Assembly (NCBI GenBank): GCA_015180985.1
Contig: CP054185.1
Span: 682,001-746,000, forward strand
Length of the DNA stretch: 64,000 nt
Direction of reading: 5' to 3'
Source of the DNA: Flammeovirgaceae bacterium
GTDB taxonomy: Bacteria > Bacteroidota > Bacteroidia > Cytophagales > Cyclobacteriaceae
Position numbers and translations under genes: made by a program. Below the pieces are notes generated by a model. The model was given only the letters and a program-made list of their open reading frames with translations, was not told the origin of the DNA and searched no databases. Positions 61,451 through 64,000 of the stretch are shown here, piece after piece (within the stretch, counting starts at the first letter, position 1; each line of letters starts with the position of its first letter).

Positions 61451-61731
61451 AAGTTGTTTGGACCGAATTAGCCGTTGCCGATTTAAAATCAATTCACGAA
61501 TACATATCAAAGGATTCAAAATTATACGCGGACAGGTACATAAATAAACTAATTTATAGAACTAACCAATTAGAGAAGTATCCTCAATCGGGGAGAATAG
61601 TCCCCGAGTTTGGGAAAGAAGATATACGGGAGTTAGTTGAAGGTAACTATAGGATTATTTATAGAATTGGTACTGACCTTGTTGGAATAGTGCGTGTACA
61701 TCATTCAGCAAGATTACTAACGGATTTCTAA
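61444..61731 (+). CDS. ParE/RelE-family toxin
   Basis: Protein of 95 residues (VKVVWTELAVADLKSIHEYI). The RelE/ParE fold is seen in the start VVWTELAVADLKSIHEYISKD, then LEKYPQSGRIVPEFGKEDIREL, VEGNYRIIYRI and the end IVRVHHSARLL. ParE toxins poison gyrase; RelE toxins cut mRNA. The absence of clear RelE catalytic residues and the R-x-x-x-x-P-G/S pattern favour ParE, but not decisively. The start overlaps the antitoxin gene by seven bases. An IS256 element lies 55 bases downstream. Confidence 0.85.
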   Translation: MVKVVWTELAVADLKSIHEYISKDSKLYADRYINKLIYRTNQLEKYPQSGRIVPEFGKEDIRELVEGNYRIIYRIGTDLVGIVRVHHSARLLTDF

Positions 61732-61786
61732 AAACCTTGTGATCTTGTGCTGGATTAGACACTGCCTAATTAAGTGTGTAAGTGCT

Positions 61787-63159
61787 GGGTAACGACTAAG
61801 CAACTGCGTAAAGGTTTTATATTTTGCATCTGCCTTCGAAGATAGTTAAAAATTGATTTACGATTAGTGGCCAGTTTCTCACGGGCAAGGTCCATTTTTT
61901 GGTGATCTCCCGTAAAGCCAGGTACACCGCTTTCACCACCGCCTGGTCGTCAGGGAACGAAAGTTTGTTGTTGGTATACTTGCGGATTTTTCCGTTGAGA
62001 TTTTCGATAATGTTCGTGGTATAGATCAGCGTTCGGATTTCGATCGGATAATCGAAGAAGTGCGTGAGGTTATCCCAATTCGTTTTCCACGACTTGATAG
62101 CATGCGGATATTTTTTGCCCCATGTTACTTCAAGCTGCTCTAAGGCTTGAGCAGCCAGCTCTTTGTTTGGTGCTCCGTAAACAGTCTTCAAATCGGCTAC
62201 AAATTGTTTCTTGTCTTTCCAGACAACGTAGCGAAGCGCATTTCTGATCTGATGAACTACACAAATCTGGGTTACCGATTGGGTAAACACGCTGGTGATT
62301 GCATCGGTGAAGCCCTTCAGATTATCGGTGCTGGTGATGAGAATATCTTCCACGCCACGGCTTTTTAAATCAGTAAGTACACTTATCCAGAATGAAGCAC
62401 TTTCGCTTTCACCCAGCCACATGCCCAATACTTCCTTAAACCCCTGAGCATTAAGGCCTACGGCCAGGTAAATGGTTTTGTTGATCACCTTCCCATTCTG
62501 CCGGACTTTGAATACGATCCCATCCATCCACACCACAAAGTACACCGATGAAAGAGGCCTGCTTTGCCACTCCGTTACCAACGTATGTACCCGCGAGGTA
62601 ACGTTGGAAATAGTGGCATCCGAAACATTCACACCATAGATTTCCCGGATTTGTATTTCAATGTCGCGTACGCTCATACCCCGGGCATATAAGGAGATGA
62701 TAATTTCTTCGATGCCTTCTACGAACCGGCTGCGCTTGGGAACCAGGACGGGCTCAAACGTGCTGTTCCGATCCCGAGGTACTTCTATCTGTAGTTCACC
62801 TCGCGTGGTCTTGATGGTCTTACGGGTTTTTCCGTTCCGTGAGTTCCCGGAGTTAATCCCTTCTGGTGAATGTTTGGCATAGCCCAAATGGCCATCGAGT
62901 TCACCTTCCAGCATTTGCTCCATGCCCTTTTTGAAAAGTTCATCGATAAAGCTGTTGAGGTCTTTCGAATTCTTAAATTGCTTGAGAAACTCAGGGGTGA
63001 GCATCTCTTTGAGTAGTGGGTGTTGTTCTTGATTTTCCATGGTAACTGTGTTTAAAGTTAAGTCTTTAAATGCAACCGATTCGGCTGAAAGTGGTACATT
63101 CCACATCCCCTTTCAGCAAGGCCGAATCGGGCCTTTACACAGTTGCTTAGTCGTTACCC
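61787..63159 (-). mobile_element. IS256-family insertion sequence, complete
   Basis: A 1,373-bp element bounded by 28-bp terminal inverted repeats at 61787-61814 and 63132-63159, both beginning GGGTAACGACTAAGC inward and differing at one position. It holds one transposase gene. The 8 or 9 bases beside the two ends do not match, so no target duplication is visible. The element lies between a toxin-antitoxin pair and a class V aminotransferase. Confidence 0.93.
61817..63040 (-). CDS. IS256-family transposase
   Basis: Protein of 407 residues from the ATG at 63040. The catalytic D-D-E set is recognisable: Asp in VVWMDGIVF, Asp in ITSTDNLKGF and Glu in TTNIIENLNGKIRKY. The N-terminal DGHLGYAKHSPEG...NSRNGKTRKTIKTTRGELQIEVPRDR and the later helical region QICVVHQIRNALRYV match the IS256 family (mutator-type). 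The frame is intact, so the element could still be active. A longer frame begins 22 codons upstream but includes the terminal region and is not preferred. Confidence 0.95.
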   Translation of the reverse strand: MENQEQHPLLKEMLTPEFLKQFKNSKDLNSFIDELFKKGMEQMLEGELDGHLGYAKHSPEGINSGNSRNGKTRKTIKTTRGELQIEVPRDRNSTFEPVLVPKRSRFVEGIEEIIISLYARGMSVRDIEIQIREIYGVNVSDATISNVTSRVHTLVTEWQSRPLSSVYFVVWMDGIVFKVRQNGKVINKTIYLAVGLNAQGFKEVLGMWLGESESASFWISVLTDLKSRGVEDILITSTDNLKGFTDAITSVFTQSVTQICVVHQIRNALRYVVWKDKKQFVADLKTVYGAPNKELAAQALEQLEVTWGKKYPHAIKSWKTNWDNLTHFFDYPIEIRTLIYTTNIIENLNGKIRKYTNNKLSFPDDQAVVKAVYLALREITKKWTLPVRNWPLIVNQFLTIFEGRCKI

Positions 63160-63230
63160 TGGATTATGATCCGTGATTCTCAAAAAAACCAGGTACTCCA
63201 ACTGATGTACTGATACAGGCGTATTGATAA

Positions 63231-63263
63231 ACTCCTTGTTGGAGAAGAACGCCAACAAGGAGT
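63231..63263 (-). terminator. Hairpin downstream of the class V aminotransferase
   Basis: ACTCCTTGTTGG and CCAACAAGGAGT form a perfect 12-bp stem around a 9-base loop, about 15 bases after the stop of the gene at 63279 (minus strand). The sequence after the stem is only mildly T-rich (TTTATC), so a terminator role is likely but not certain. Confidence 0.6.
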
Positions 63264-63278
63264 AAGATATTTTTAATG

Positions 63279-64000
63279 TTACCCCGCCAGTGCCCTCACA
63301 ATGCCCAGCGCCTTGTCCAGTTCCTGCTCGTTGTTATAAATGTGCGTGCAGTGGCGCACACCAAATTCATCGCCCTGCGAACGGGGGCGCATGCGGGCGC
63401 GGTTCCAGAATTCATCCTGGAGTTTTGCCCCTGTGAGGCCGGCCGCGTTGTACACGGTAATGCCTGCGCACATGGTTTCATCAACCGGTGAGAAGATTTT
63501 TACCTTCGGCATCCTGCGCAACCCATCGCGCAGGTAGTTGCCTAAAAACTTAATGCGATCGTATACGCGCTGCGGACCGATTTCGTTGTGAAAATCCAGC
63601 GCGGCATCCATGCCAATCATCACCGAATAGTTTCCCGTACCCCGTTGTGTAAACCGGAAGCCCTCATCCTCGTGGTTGTTCCACTGGTAGCTGCTCACAG
63701 TAGTCCACAACGATTTGAGCAGTTCGGGCCGCACCCACATAAAGCCCGTGCCGGGCGGTGCGCCAATCCATTTATGAAAGCAACCCACGTACGCATCGCA
63801 GCCGATATCGGCCACATCTACTTTAATTTGCCCGATGGTCTGCGCGCCATCCAGTACGGTGATGATTCCTTTGGCTCTTGCCTCCGCGCAAATCTCTTTT
63901 ACAGGAAGGATGGCCCCGCTGCCGGTAATCATGTGCGAGAGCATAAGCACTTTCGTTTCGAGAGCGAGGGCTTTGCGAATGATGGACAGTACTTCATCGC
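63279..64000 (-). CDS. Class V PLP-dependent aminotransferase/epimerase-like protein (partial)
   Basis: The frame is open to the right edge of the window, so the N-terminus is missing; about 240 residues are seen. PLP motifs are VLDGAQTI (the Asp; Gln replaces the His seen in the 11.9-kb paralogue) and CFHKWIGAPPGTG with the Schiff-base Lys. The region from LSHMITGSGAILPVKEICAEA aligns easily with HITHMINWTGQILPVKKLCEEA in the paralogue, so the two genes arose by duplication or separate gain of one family. Whether this one has a Tat signal cannot be seen. A hairpin lies at its end. Confidence 0.83.
   Translation of the reverse strand, partial: DEVLSIIRKALALETKVLMLSHMITGSGAILPVKEICAEARAKGIITVLDGAQTIGQIKVDVADIGCDAYVGCFHKWIGAPPGTGFMWVRPELLKSLWTTVSSYQWNNHEDEGFRFTQRGTGNYSVMIGMDAALDFHNEIGPQRVYDRIKFLGNYLRDGLRRMPKVKIFSPVDETMCAGITVYNAAGLTGAKLQDEFWNRARMRPRSQGDEFGVRHCTHIYNNEQELDKALGIVRALAG

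Noticed and set aside
61779-63167. Target-site duplication of the IS256 element
   Set aside because: The 8-9 bases next to the two terminal repeats do not match.

Overview
The window comes from a member of the Bacteroidota, most likely the order Cytophagales. The evidence is a complete gldK-gldL-gldM-gldN set for gliding and the type IX secretion system (T9SS), a SprE/PorW-type TPR lipoprotein and a PorP/SprF-family protein. An F1Fo ATP synthase operon without atpD and atpC, a DUF4271-hemD pair beside the T9SS genes, and several TAnnTTTG promoter elements point the same way. No rRNA, tRNA or CRISPR array was seen.

Region by region. 1-5.0 kb: end of an acyltransferase-like membrane protein, a serine hydrolase lipoprotein, then a translationally coupled set of beta-helix lipoprotein, diheme cytochrome lipoprotein and MOT1-type molybdate/sulfate permease. 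5-9.8 kb: small genes, a GroES-like protein, a coiled-coil protein with a nuclease-like core, ornithine aminotransferase (rocD), and an Mrr-type restriction enzyme bracketed by two identical-armed palindromes. 9.8-16.6 kb: amine oxidase, a NadR-like kinase, then a Tat-exported class V PLP enzyme, a penicillin-acylase lipoprotein and a Crp/Fnr regulator in overlapping order, followed by a possible Crp-type operator and small membrane proteins. 16.6-21.4 kb: a LysR regulator divergent from a tight operon of isocitrate dehydrogenase, two small unknown genes, a DUF6671-like double zinc-ribbon protein and an SbtA-type bicarbonate permease. 21.4-26.1 kb: amidohydrolase, VTT membrane protein, GNAT-like protein and a PAS histidine kinase.

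26.3-33.3 kb, minus strand: M23 peptidase, bactofilin, atpZ, an atpI-like gene and atpB-E-F-H-A-G, with GC-rich hairpins on both sides of atpE. 33.4-40.0 kb, plus strand: sprE, a class A penicillin-binding protein and uvrC, linking secretion and envelope growth. 40.0-47.7 kb, minus strand: gldN (with a chitin-binding-like insert), gldM, gldL, gldK, porP/sprF, hemD and DUF4271. 47.7-59.2 kb: hemW, a LytS/LytR-type two-component pair, uvrA, aldo/keto reductase, gdhA, a YbjQ-family gene, a lipoprotein and an RluD-type pseudouridine synthase.

59.2-64 kb is the most plastic end: a degenerate array of hairpin-headed repeat units, an orphan antitoxin-like gene, a cystathionine gamma-synthase-type gene, a ParE-type toxin-antitoxin pair, a complete IS256-family element, and a truncated class V aminotransferase that is a paralogue of the one at 11.9 kb.

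Most of the window is ordinary core genome. The strongest candidates for follow-up are the LysR/isocitrate dehydrogenase/bicarbonate permease operon, the chitin-binding-like insert in GldN, the palindromes around mrr, the hairpins around atpE, and promoter elements that sit so close to start codons that leaderless mRNAs are likely.
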